From Gemmatimonadota bacterium (GTDB taxonomy: Bacteria; Gemmatimonadota; Gemmatimonadetes; Gemmatimonadales; Gemmatimonadaceae): DNA of 64,000 nucleotides. Where the stretch lies: positions 420,702-484,701 of the forward strand of contig JAZKBK010000006.1 of NCBI GenBank assembly GCA_040388625.1, written 5' to 3'. The notes under the pieces are model-generated. The model worked only from the letters and a program-made list of their open reading frames with translations, searched no databases and was not told the origin of the DNA. Position numbers and translations under genes: made by a program. This document shows, piece by piece, positions 42,924 through 51,100 of the stretch; position 1 is the stretch's first letter; each line of letters opens with the position of its first letter.

Positions 42924-45900
42924 TCAGAAGTTGATCTCGACACTGGTGGTGAATGTTCTGTAGCGCGGGTAGTCGAAGCTGTCGAGGCGCACGTTCGGAG
43001 TACCAACCTCGGGATCGTAGCCCTTGTACTTGGTCCATGTGAGCACGTTGCGGCCGATGAGCGACAAGGATGCGCCCGAAGCGCCGACCTTGGACAACGC
43101 TCCCGAGAAGCTCGGGGGGAGCTGATAGCGCATCGAGATCTCGCGCAGCTTCACGAATCCGGCGTCCTCGACGAAGTAATCGACCGGGTTGTTCGCGGAA
43201 TACAGATTCACGTAGTAGTCCACGATCTTCTTGTCTTCCTGCGGCTTCCCTGCCTGATCGACGTCGCTGCTGCGACCGTACTGGTACATGCGCTGATTCG
43301 TCTGGTTGTAGGCGTTGCCGCCCATGTTGACGTCAAGAAGCGTGTAGAACGTCAGATCGTGCCAGCCAACGTTGTTCGAGATTCCGTAGTGGAAGCGCGG
43401 TGTGCCGTCGCCGATCTTCCGGACCGCGGTGTTGCCGTTGGCGTCCTGCTGCAGGATCGGCATTCCCCATCCGTAATTGTTGGTGCCGATCGTCGTGCTC
43501 GTTCCCCACAGCTTCTTTGTTTCGCCTTCCTTGTACGTGTTGCCGGGACCAACCCAGACGAGCAGGCCATCGTCGTTGGTTTGGAACTCCGCCGCTCGCG
43601 CCTGCGAGCCGGTTGGAAGTCCGGCGGGCTGCTTGAGGAAGGCAAAACCGTACATCGAGCCGAGCGTCGAGCCCGCGCAGCGATACGCAATCGTGTTCGT
43701 CGTGAAGCAGGAGCGATCGAACTCGGTGATCCTGTTACGCGAGCGATCGGCGACGAGCCCGAGCTGCCAGGTGAGCTTCGGACCGCGAAGGATCTGGGCC
43801 TGGAACGTTGCCTCTACAGTGTTCCCTTCCACAGTTCCGGCGTTCTGCCATTGAGTCGTGTAGCCGTAGAAACCCGGCAGCGGAATCTGAATCAGTTGGT
43901 CGGTAACCCTGTTCTTCGCGTACGACAACTGCACCGAGTAGCGATCCTTCATGATCATGTCGAGACCGAACTCGGTCTCCGTCGACAGCTCGGGCTTGAG
44001 CGCCTTGTTGCCGAGCGTGTTCTTCTCGAGACCGCCGCCGGTGGTGAAGTCGAATGTCTCGAACTGGTCGGCGAAGCTGGGGCGGCCGCCGGCCGTTCCA
44101 CGCGAGATGCGCGGCTTGAACTCGTTGATCAACCCCTTGAACGGCCACCACGATTCCGACGCCATGCGCCACGCGCCGCTCCAGCGGTAATACTTGTGCC
44201 AGCGCTCTTCCGGTCCGAACAGCGAACTGCCGTCATGACGGATGAGGCCGTCGAAGATGTAGCGGTCGCCGTAGTTGGCGCCCAGCGTTCCGAAGTATCC
44301 TGTCGAGCGCACGCTCTCGAGCGTGGATGACACGAACCGATTCTGCGCGTTGTCGAGGCTGCGAACGCCAGGTGCGGCGAAGTTGGTTCCATCAGCAATC
44401 ACGACAGAGTTGTCCTCACGCTCTATCAACGCGCGCAGCGTGCTGCGCAGTGTCAACGCCTTGAAGTGGCCGAGCAGGTTCGCGCTGGTCGATGCATTGA
44501 GTGCGTCGGTTGTGCCCTGCGTCTGTGTGATCTGACCCGGATCGCCCGCCGACCCGAACGTCGGCGACTTGAGACCCTGATCGAGGAAGTACGACAGGTT
44601 GCGGTCAGATCTGTCGTAGCTGACGTCGGCGTCGAAGCTCAGCCATGACAGCGGGCCGTAGTGGCTCGCGAGACTTCCGAGTGTGCGCGCGCTCTTGCGC
44701 TCTCTGAATTGCGTTGCGAGCACGTACAGCGGATTCGGCTCGCGGCCCTCGGGGTCGGGCTGGAAGATGTATGGCGTTCCGTCCGGATCCGGCTGCAGCA
44801 GATTCACGTCCGGTGCCTGATTGATGAGCTGGAAGAACGTGTTGCCGTTGAGATCGCGGCGCTTGGATCTGCTTCCGAATCCGCTGAACGATATGCGCCA
44901 GTCGTCACGAAGCTGGTGATCCAGATTCAATCTCACGTCGTTCTGGCCGTATGTGCCTGCGTTCAGCACGACGCCGTCCTGATTTGAATTCACGAGCGAC
45001 AGCAGCCAGTTCGTGCGACCGCCATTCTGCGCCATCGTCACGGAGTTCTTGTACGTCTGACCCGGATCGAAGAAGCGCTGGATCTGGTCGTAGGTAGGGT
45101 CCGGATAGCGGCTGTCCTGGAATCTCGAGAAGATCGGCTTCGGGACGCGCGTTGCGCGAGTTACGGGTGCGCCCGCGGCGTTGAGATACGTCGTCGCCGC
45201 AGAATCGACCATGTAGTAGTTGTACTTGGCCCAGTGCTTCTTGTTTGCGATCGAGCTCGTTCCGATCTCGGAGCGCACCGTTATGTGTGTCGGTCCTTCC
45301 GGCAGGCTCGCACCACGCTTGGTGCGAATCTGGATCACGCCCGAGGAGGCGCGCGAGCCGTACAACGACGCCGCGGCGGCACCCTTGACGACTTCCACGC
45401 TCTCGATGTCGAGCGACTCGAGATCTGCGGTCGATCCGTCGAATGCCTGGCTGAGGATCACGCCGTCCACCACGATGAGCGGTGAATTGGACTTGTTGAT
45501 GCTCGTCGGCGAACGCAGAACGATGTTCGTCCCCGTCCCAGGCTGGCCACTCGGCACCACCGTCACGCCGGCGATCTTGCCCTGAATCGTTTCGACTGCG
45601 TTGGCCGACGGTACTGGCGCGTTCTCCGCGTCCACTCGTCCGACCGTGAACGGAACGCGTGTGCCGCTCGTCGGATCGACGACGCCCGTGCTCACGACCG
45701 CTTCGAGCATGAGCGGCACGGATACGATGTGAAGATTCAGCGTTGTGGTGGCGCCCTCGTTCACGGCAATTCCTGGCCGCGTGAGTGGCTTGAACCCGAG
45801 GCGACGCGCGTCGATCGTGTGCGTTCCGGGTGCAACACCGTTGATGGTGTAGCGGCCTTCGGAATCGGTTATCGCCCCCAGGCGTCCACCAGTCACCGTC

Positions 45901-46064
45901 ACCTGGACTCCGGCAACGGGGTGATTTCCCAGAGAATCAGTGACGACACCCGTGATGCGTGAATTGGGGTTGGTAGCCCCCTGCGCGCGGGCCGACCCGG
46001 AAGCAAGTACGGCGAACAACGACATCGCGAGGCCGGAATACCACGCTCGACGATACAACTTCAT
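42924..46064 (-). CDS. SusC/RagA-type TonB-linked outer-membrane transporter, second copy
   Basis: This 1046-residue protein has a signal peptide ending SGSARAQG, a carboxypeptidase-regulatory-like domain (RITGVVTDSLGNHPVAGVQV), a plug with IQGKIAGVTVVPSGQPGTGT and LYGSRASSGVIQIRTKRG, and a C-terminal barrel ending TFTTSVEINF. The start at 46064 has AGGAGC upstream. The leader carries a 13-bp hairpin and an AT-rich stretch with a TATAAT box. It heads a three-gene operon (SusC, SusD, VPS10). Confidence 0.94.
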   Translation of the reverse strand: MKLYRRAWYSGLAMSLFAVLASGSARAQGATNPNSRITGVVTDSLGNHPVAGVQVTVTGGRLGAITDSEGRYTINGVAPGTHTIDARRLGFKPLTRPGIAVNEGATTTLNLHIVSVPLMLEAVVSTGVVDPTSGTRVPFTVGRVDAENAPVPSANAVETIQGKIAGVTVVPSGQPGTGTNIVLRSPTSINKSNSPLIVVDGVILSQAFDGSTADLESLDIESVEVVKGAAAASLYGSRASSGVIQIRTKRGASLPEGPTHITVRSEIGTSSIANKKHWAKYNYYMVDSAATTYLNAAGAPVTRATRVPKPIFSRFQDSRYPDPTYDQIQRFFDPGQTYKNSVTMAQNGGRTNWLLSLVNSNQDGVVLNAGTYGQNDVRLNLDHQLRDDWRISFSGFGSRSKRRDLNGNTFFQLINQAPDVNLLQPDPDGTPYIFQPDPEGREPNPLYVLATQFRERKSARTLGSLASHYGPLSWLSFDADVSYDRSDRNLSYFLDQGLKSPTFGSAGDPGQITQTQGTTDALNASTSANLLGHFKALTLRSTLRALIEREDNSVVIADGTNFAAPGVRSLDNAQNRFVSSTLESVRSTGYFGTLGANYGDRYIFDGLIRHDGSSLFGPEERWHKYYRWSGAWRMASESWWPFKGLINEFKPRISRGTAGGRPSFADQFETFDFTTGGGLEKNTLGNKALKPELSTETEFGLDMIMKDRYSVQLSYAKNRVTDQLIQIPLPGFYGYTTQWQNAGTVEGNTVEATFQAQILRGPKLTWQLGLVADRSRNRITEFDRSCFTTNTIAYRCAGSTLGSMYGFAFLKQPAGLPTGSQARAAEFQTNDDGLLVWVGPGNTYKEGETKKLWGTSTTIGTNNYGWGMPILQQDANGNTAVRKIGDGTPRFHYGISNNVGWHDLTFYTLLDVNMGGNAYNQTNQRMYQYGRSSDVDQAGKPQEDKKIVDYYVNLYSANNPVDYFVEDAGFVKLREISMRYQLPPSFSGALSKVGASGASLSLIGRNVLTWTKYKGYDPEVGTPNVRLDSFDYPRYRTFTTSVEINF

Positions 46065-46105
46065 GGACCTGCTCCTGGCTATGGCTGGTTCGGGTCCGGA
46101 TGCGC

Positions 46106-46139
46106 GAGCAGGGAGAAACAAATGTATTTCTCCCTGCTC
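46106..46139 (-). repeat. 13-bp perfect hairpin in the SusC leader
   Basis: GAGCAGGGAGAAA and its complement surround an 8-base loop, 42 bases upstream of the SusC start and downstream of the candidate promoter. On the plus strand the stem is followed by only three T residues. It may be a leader structure that protects or regulates the SusC mRNA, or a terminator with a poor tail for the upstream VPS10 gene. Confidence 0.55.
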
Positions 46140-46196
46140 TTTGCGGCCGGCGGGACTCAGCGCTCAAACTTCACCAGGGTACCACCAAAGGGCAAG

Positions 46197-46202
46197 ATTA
46201 TA
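46197..46202 (-). promoter_or_regulatory. TATAAT box upstream of SusC operon
   Basis: TATAAT reads on the minus strand in an AT-rich island (46190-46215) unlike the surrounding GC-rich DNA, between the VPS10 stop and the SusC start. No good -35 lies at the usual distance, so it is a possible -10 only. Confidence 0.4.
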
Positions 46203-46221
46203 TAAAGATTTAATGGACAGG

Positions 46222-49200
46222 CTACCGGTGGGCACCTCCGGCCGGCGCGGGACCGAGCAGCCTGTTCAGGTCGGCGAGCTGGAGATCGAGCGCGGAACGC
46301 AGCGTGCGATAACGCTCGACCGCGTCGCGGCCGATCTTCTGATCGGCGCCGTTGGTCATGCCGTACAGGTAGGTGATGTTGCCTTGCAGCTCCGGCTTGC
46401 TGTAACGGATCGGCGGCGTTTCGAGCGTGGCCGCGATGGCGTTCAGACGTTGCAACGTGTCGGCGGCGGCGCCGGTGGCGCCGGTGGCGCCCTTGAGTCT
46501 CGTACGCGCTTCGCGAATGCGCGCGACTGCAAGATTGACGTCAGTTACGAGGTCGCGTACGCGCATGTTGTGATCGAACTGCTGTTGCATGTCGGCGACG
46601 GTCACGCCGTCGCGCGTGATGCGCGGATCCGGCTTCACGACGAGAGGCTGCGTTTCCGTCCACGCTGCGTCGCTCCCCGATGCAGCAACGGTGAGACGAA
46701 CCCTGTACTCACCCGGCACAGCCGTGGGGCCGCCGCCACCCGCGGGACGCGAAGCACTCTGGCGCGGACCGGGATAGGAAAGATCCCACGTGAAGCGGTT
46801 CAGCCCCTGATGCTTGGTGATGTTGACGGGACCGGAGCGCCGGCGCGGCGCATCCTCGTCCTGTTCCTCACGGGCCTGCGATTCGCGCGCGCGCTCATTC
46901 GCGGCAGCGGTCGTGAACGTGCGCACAACCTTCCCGCTTGCGTCGAGTATGTCGAGCTTCACTTCGCCCTCGGGCTCCTTCGCGAAGTAGTAGTCGATCA
47001 TCGCGCCAGGCTGCGGGTACTGCGGCGCAGATGCGCTGTTCCCGCGTGCAGATATCGAAACGGGATTGGCCCTGTAATGCATGCGATACGCGTCACGCGG
47101 CTTGAAGAGATGCGCGCTGGATGTGGCGATCGCATCGCTCCACTGATGCAACGGAGTCAGATTGTCCATGATCCAGAACGACCTGCCCTGTGTCGACAAC
47201 ACCAGATCCTTCTGGTGCACGTTGATGTCGGTGATCGGGGTCGCCGGGAGATTGAACTGGAACGGCAACCAGTGGCCTCCGTTGTCGAGCGACACGTACA
47301 TTCCGAATTCCGTGCCGGCGTAAAGCAGGCCGGCGCGCGACGGATCTTCACGCACCACGCGCGTCGGCTCGTCCTTCGCGATTCCGTTGGTTCCGTCGGT
47401 GAGACGCGTCCATGACTTGCCGTAATCATCGGTGCGATAGATATATGGCGCAAAATCACCGAGCAGATAACGATAGACCGCGATGTACGCCGAGCCGGGG
47501 CGATGCGGTGAGGGATCGATCGTCTGTACGCGGCCACCAGGCGGCAGATCCTTCGGCGTGACGTTGGTCCACGTCTTTCCATCGTCACGCGTTACGTAGA
47601 CCGGACCGTCGTTGGAACCGGTCCATATCAGACCCTTCTGCAGCGGAGATTCGCGGATCACGTACAGTGTCGCGTAAACTTCCTCGCCCGTCACGTCGCG
47701 CGTGATGGGGCCGCCACTCACTGCATTGAGATAGCGCGGGTCGTGCGCCGTGAGATCCGGACTTATTCGTTCCCACGTCACTCCCTCGTCGCGCGTGCGA
47801 TGTACGTACTGCGATCCGTAATAGATGACGTGCGAATCGTGCGGCGAAAGCTCCAGTGGCGACACGCGCTGAAAACGATAGATGAGATCGCCCGGCACGC
47901 TTCCATACAGCGACTGCGCTCCGACCCAGTATTGCTTTTCCTGACCGGTCCGCAGCGACATCCGGCTGAACTGTCCCTTGCACGACCCGTAAACCGTATC
48001 GGGATTTGTGATGTGCGGCATGATGGGTCCGGTCTCGCAACCCGGTCCGCCGCGCCACTCCTCCTCCTGCCCACTGTTGAGCGGCAGACTCGGCACGATC
48101 AACGTCGTATTGTCCTGCTGCGCCCCGTACAGTCGATACGGGAACTGGTTGTCGATCGACACCGCGTAAATCTCGGCGGTCGGCTGATTGAACTGCGTGG
48201 ACCACGTGAGTCCGCCATCGAGCGAGACGTTCGCGCCGCCGTCGTTCGCCTGGATCATCACGTTGCCGTCCCTGGGGCTGATCCACATGTCGTGGTTGTC
48301 GCCGTGAGGAACGCGCACGGACTTGAAATTTCTGCCGCCGTCGGTGGACTTGTAGAAATTCTCGGCGCCGCCGTAGACAACATCTGCGTTGGTGGGATCC
48401 GCGGCGAGCGTGACGTAATAGAACGGGCGCGTGATGAGCTGAGGGTTTGAGCTGGTGAGTGACCAGTGCTCGCCCGCGTCATCGGAACGATACAGACCGC
48501 CGCCCGGCTTCGCCTCGATCAGCGCGTAGACTCGATTCGGATTCGCCGCTGTCACGGCGATGTTGCTCTTGCCGAACAGACCGGACGGAAGACCGCCGGT
48601 CATTTTTGTCCAGTGATCTCCGCCATCGGTGCTCTTGTAGAGACCACCCTCGTGGCCGCCGCTCAGAATTGCCCACGGCTTGCGCACGCCCTGCCAAATC
48701 GAAGCGTAGATGACCCTGGAATTACCAAGCTGAAACTCCACGTCGGCTGCACCCGTGCTGTCGGAGATGAAGAGCACCTTGTCCCACGTCTTGCCGCCGT
48801 CCCTGGTGCGAAAGACGCCGCGCTCCGCGTTGGACGTGAAGGCGTTCCCGATTGCTGCGACGTACACGATATCCGGATTGGATGGATCGATACGCACACC
48901 ACCGATCTGTCCCGCGTCGCGCAGTCCCGCGAAGCTCCAGGTCGCGCCAGCGTCGGTCGACTTGTACACACCGCGTCCCGTCGAGACGTTGCTGCGTATG
49001 TCGTCCGATCCGGTGCCAACGTAGATGACATTCGGATTCGATTGCGAGACGTCTATCGATCCCATCGAGCCGACAGGAATCTTTCCGTCGGAAATGGGAA
49101 TCCACGTTGCGCCTGCATCAGTGGTCTTCCAGAGGCCGCCGCTCGCGACGCCCATGTAGAAAGTGCGCGGCTCGGAGGCGACGCCCGTTACGGTGGTTAC

Positions 49201-49344
49201 GCGTCCGCCGCGATCCGGTCCAACCATGCGATAGCGCAGATCCGAGTGCGCGTTGTCGAATATCGCGGGTGACTGGGCAACAGCGGTTGTGCCGAGCGCC
49301 GCGGCTGCAAGCGCGGCAATAAGGAACGACGTGATACGGGGCAT
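46222..49344 (-). CDS. Sortilin-like (VPS10/BNR) beta-propeller protein, second copy
   Basis: This 1040-residue secreted protein has a signal peptide (SFLIAALAAAALGTTAVAQ) and the same propeller layout as the protein at 38570-41338, with LWKTTDAGATWIPIS, GVYKSTDAGATWSF, GVFRTRDGGKTWDKV and VYVTRDDGKTWTNVTPKDL. A C-terminal region of about 150 residues (MQQQFDHNMRVRDLVTDVNLAVARI) is helical and may be a coiled coil. The two copies share motifs and order but differ clearly, so they are paralogues rather than recent duplicates. The activity is unknown. ATG 49344 is used because the longer frame to 49428 would precede the signal peptide. Confidence 0.9.
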   Translation of the reverse strand: MPRITSFLIAALAAAALGTTAVAQSPAIFDNAHSDLRYRMVGPDRGGRVTTVTGVASEPRTFYMGVASGGLWKTTDAGATWIPISDGKIPVGSMGSIDVSQSNPNVIYVGTGSDDIRSNVSTGRGVYKSTDAGATWSFAGLRDAGQIGGVRIDPSNPDIVYVAAIGNAFTSNAERGVFRTRDGGKTWDKVLFISDSTGAADVEFQLGNSRVIYASIWQGVRKPWAILSGGHEGGLYKSTDGGDHWTKMTGGLPSGLFGKSNIAVTAANPNRVYALIEAKPGGGLYRSDDAGEHWSLTSSNPQLITRPFYYVTLAADPTNADVVYGGAENFYKSTDGGRNFKSVRVPHGDNHDMWISPRDGNVMIQANDGGANVSLDGGLTWSTQFNQPTAEIYAVSIDNQFPYRLYGAQQDNTTLIVPSLPLNSGQEEEWRGGPGCETGPIMPHITNPDTVYGSCKGQFSRMSLRTGQEKQYWVGAQSLYGSVPGDLIYRFQRVSPLELSPHDSHVIYYGSQYVHRTRDEGVTWERISPDLTAHDPRYLNAVSGGPITRDVTGEEVYATLYVIRESPLQKGLIWTGSNDGPVYVTRDDGKTWTNVTPKDLPPGGRVQTIDPSPHRPGSAYIAVYRYLLGDFAPYIYRTDDYGKSWTRLTDGTNGIAKDEPTRVVREDPSRAGLLYAGTEFGMYVSLDNGGHWLPFQFNLPATPITDINVHQKDLVLSTQGRSFWIMDNLTPLHQWSDAIATSSAHLFKPRDAYRMHYRANPVSISARGNSASAPQYPQPGAMIDYYFAKEPEGEVKLDILDASGKVVRTFTTAAANERARESQAREEQDEDAPRRRSGPVNITKHQGLNRFTWDLSYPGPRQSASRPAGGGGPTAVPGEYRVRLTVAASGSDAAWTETQPLVVKPDPRITRDGVTVADMQQQFDHNMRVRDLVTDVNLAVARIREARTRLKGATGATGAAADTLQRLNAIAATLETPPIRYSKPELQGNITYLYGMTNGADQKIGRDAVERYRTLRSALDLQLADLNRLLGPAPAGGAHR

Positions 49345-49438
49345 GAGATCTCGCTGACAGGTGGAACATGAACAGTCTGCATACGGCTTGCGTCGGGAAG
49401 TATGGAACACAACGCACGCCCTGTCCATGCTGATCGGT

Positions 49439-50005
49439 CTAGAGAGCTACGATGTCCGTCACAGAAATGTTGTACTGTGTGATCGTCCACGCAGGACTGG
49501 CAACCGCCGCGGAGGCGGCAAATCCATCTGGCGCATGCAGCGCGCGGACTGTCGTATGCGGATCAGGCGTCGCCGCTTCCCAGATGCTTGCGCCGCGCAC
49601 CTTGACACGCGCTTCCGATCGCGTCCACGCTTCAATGAAGCGCAGATCGCGATTGTCATCGGTGAGAATCGTCTCGATTTCTTCGTGCGTGAAAAAACGC
49701 TTGAGGATCGTCTCCGCATTCGGCACGGCACGCAGCTGCTCTATGTCCACACCGACCGGAGCCACGCGTGTCACCGCGATCATCGATACGTCGTGCGAGT
49801 GCGAGATGGAAAAGTGCAGCGCCGGATCGTTGCGCAGTAGCGGCTTTCCCTTGGGCGCATCGTACAATTCTATCTTTTCCAGTGGCGCATAGAGCAGTGC
49901 AGCGAGCACGCGTCGCGTCGCGTCGCGAACCGTTGCGCTGTCTCCGCTGTCGAGTGTGAGAACACGCACCTCATCGTCGCGTAACGGCCGCACAGCATCG
50001 TTCAC
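49439..50005 (-). CDS. 4'-phosphopantetheinyl transferase
   Basis: This 188-residue protein has the Sfp-type signatures HFSISHSHDV, VGVDIEQL (magnesium-binding Asp-x-Glu) and FIEAWTRSEARVK (the W-x-x-x-E-A lysine region). It transfers phosphopantetheine from CoA to an acyl- or peptidyl-carrier protein. It starts at a GTG with GGAG at a good distance. It is downstream of the phosphoesterase gene by 28 bases. No carrier-protein gene is in the window, so the target could be the general fatty-acid ACP or a distant pathway. Confidence 0.92.
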   Translation of the reverse strand: MNDAVRPLRDDEVRVLTLDSGDSATVRDATRRVLAALLYAPLEKIELYDAPKGKPLLRNDPALHFSISHSHDVSMIAVTRVAPVGVDIEQLRAVPNAETILKRFFTHEEIETILTDDNRDLRFIEAWTRSEARVKVRGASIWEAATPDPHTTVRALHAPDGFAASAAVASPAWTITQYNISVTDIVAL

Positions 50006-50033
50006 GCAATGACTCCCTCGATCACTCTCGCAA

Positions 50034-50504
50034 TCACTCGAGCTCGATCAGTTCGACGGCGACTCGACCATCGGTAATCATCATGATTGCGACACTGGGA
50101 GCGAGGTCGAATCTTCGGGCACCTGCGGCGCCCGGATTGACCGCCACGCGGCCGGCAAGGTCGAGGATCAGTTGTTTGTGCGTATGGCCATATACTATGA
50201 TATCCGCGTTCGGGTAGGCTCTGAGCAGTTGCTCCGGTTTGGGCCGGCCAAGCTCGTTGCCATGACTCATGTGAAGGCGGAGACTCTCGAACGTTTGTTC
50301 GAAAGACACTGGAAGATTCGGATCGCCAACGGGATCGCAATTGCCGGCGACCGCGTGGACCGGGGCGATGGTCCTCAGTTCATGGAGGATGTCGTCACCG
50401 CACACATCGCCGGCGTGAAGGATCAGGTCGACCCCGGTGAAGGCCGAATGAACTGCCGGCCTCAGAAGGCCGTGCGTATCGGAGATGAGCCCCAGCCTGA
50501 TCAC
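50034..50504 (-). CDS. YfcE/MJ0936-type metallophosphoesterase
   Basis: This 156-residue calcineurin-like phosphoesterase has the metal site in order: LISDTHG (Asp, His), HAGDVCG (Asp), AGNCD (Asn), SHGN (His) and YGHTHKQ (two His). The length fits the small YfcE-like group, which cleaves phosphodiester model substrates in vitro. The GTG at 50504 gives the standard start; the longer frame to 50558 has an unusual N-terminus. It is divergent from the small-protein cassette that starts at 50619. Confidence 0.93.
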   Translation of the reverse strand: MIRLGLISDTHGLLRPAVHSAFTGVDLILHAGDVCGDDILHELRTIAPVHAVAGNCDPVGDPNLPVSFEQTFESLRLHMSHGNELGRPKPEQLLRAYPNADIIVYGHTHKQLILDLAGRVAVNPGAAGARRFDLAPSVAIMMITDGRVAVELIELE

Positions 50505-50618
50505 GGTCGCACTCTGTGGCGGTACATCGACGAAAGCTAGGCGGAAGTGTACGCCCACGAGAAGGGCTGCCGGCGGGGCAGTCGTCTCATCGAGCCCCGT
50601 GCATGTCTAAATTGGGGC

Positions 50619-50864
50619 ATGTCAATGCTGAGACTGGCCCTCGCGCTCGGCGCCCGTTCGCTGCGTCGCCCGACGCTCGCGGTCGATCTCGCGCGGGTGA
50701 GTTGGCGCTTCCGGAACCGGCACTGGTACCGCCGGCCGCCATTTCTACCCATCCCGGACCGGGAGTATGTACGCTGGCGTATGGATACAGCGTACGGATC
50801 ACCAGATTTCCTCCCACCCGCCGACGACGTGGAGCGATACGTCCGGTGGGCGTCACGAGATTGA
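50619..50864 (+). CDS. Small arginine/aromatic-rich protein at the head of the cassette
   Basis: This 81-residue protein is basic in its first half (LGARSLRRPTLAVDLARV, SWRFRNRHWYRRPPFLPIP) and acidic in its second (REYVRWRMDTAYGS, DDVERYVRWASRD). The REYVRWRM-x-TAYG segment looks like a conserved core, which I associate with small proteins beside NoeA-like methyltransferases (unverified). No signal or membrane segment is clear. GGGGC precedes the ATG. It is followed by a 94-base gap before the 46-residue micro-protein. Confidence 0.65.
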   Translation: MSMLRLALALGARSLRRPTLAVDLARVSWRFRNRHWYRRPPFLPIPDREYVRWRMDTAYGSPDFLPPADDVERYVRWASRD

Positions 50865-50958
50865 ATGGGTACGGTAACAACGTTGTGATCCCGGCGGGAT
50901 CATTGTACGTTATCTTCCCGCTCGGACCTCGAAACTCCACCACGAATCGGGAGTTCTG

Positions 50959-51099
50959 ATGTATATCGATCCCGCTGCAGGCAGTCTCGTGCTCCAGGTA
51001 GTAATCGCTGGCGTGATCTCGGCGCTGGCCTTCATGCGTCGTGCGCGCAGAGCAACCAAGGCGTTCTTCGTCTCGCTCTTCAACAGGCACCACCGATAG
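50959..51099 (+). CDS. MYIDP-type small membrane protein, 46 residues
   Basis: A very short frame begins MYIDPAAGSLVLQVVIAGVI, continues SALAFM and ends with a basic tail (RRARRATKAFFVSLF). MYIDP-x-x-GSL-x-x-Q followed by one membrane helix is a recurring micro-protein pattern I recall next to methyltransferase or sulfatase-like genes (recognition, not searched). GGAGTTCTG lies just upstream. The stop is one base before the TTG of the methyltransferase, so translation is coupled. It is well below usual gene-calling lengths. Confidence 0.7.
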   Translation: MYIDPAAGSLVLQVVIAGVISALAFMRRARRATKAFFVSLFNRHHR

Positions 51100-51100
51100 C

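Noticed and set aside
46450-46500. GGCGCCGGTG short tandem repeat
   Set aside because: It encodes a Gly-Ala-Thr-rich linker within the VPS10 protein frame; ordinary low-complexity coding sequence.
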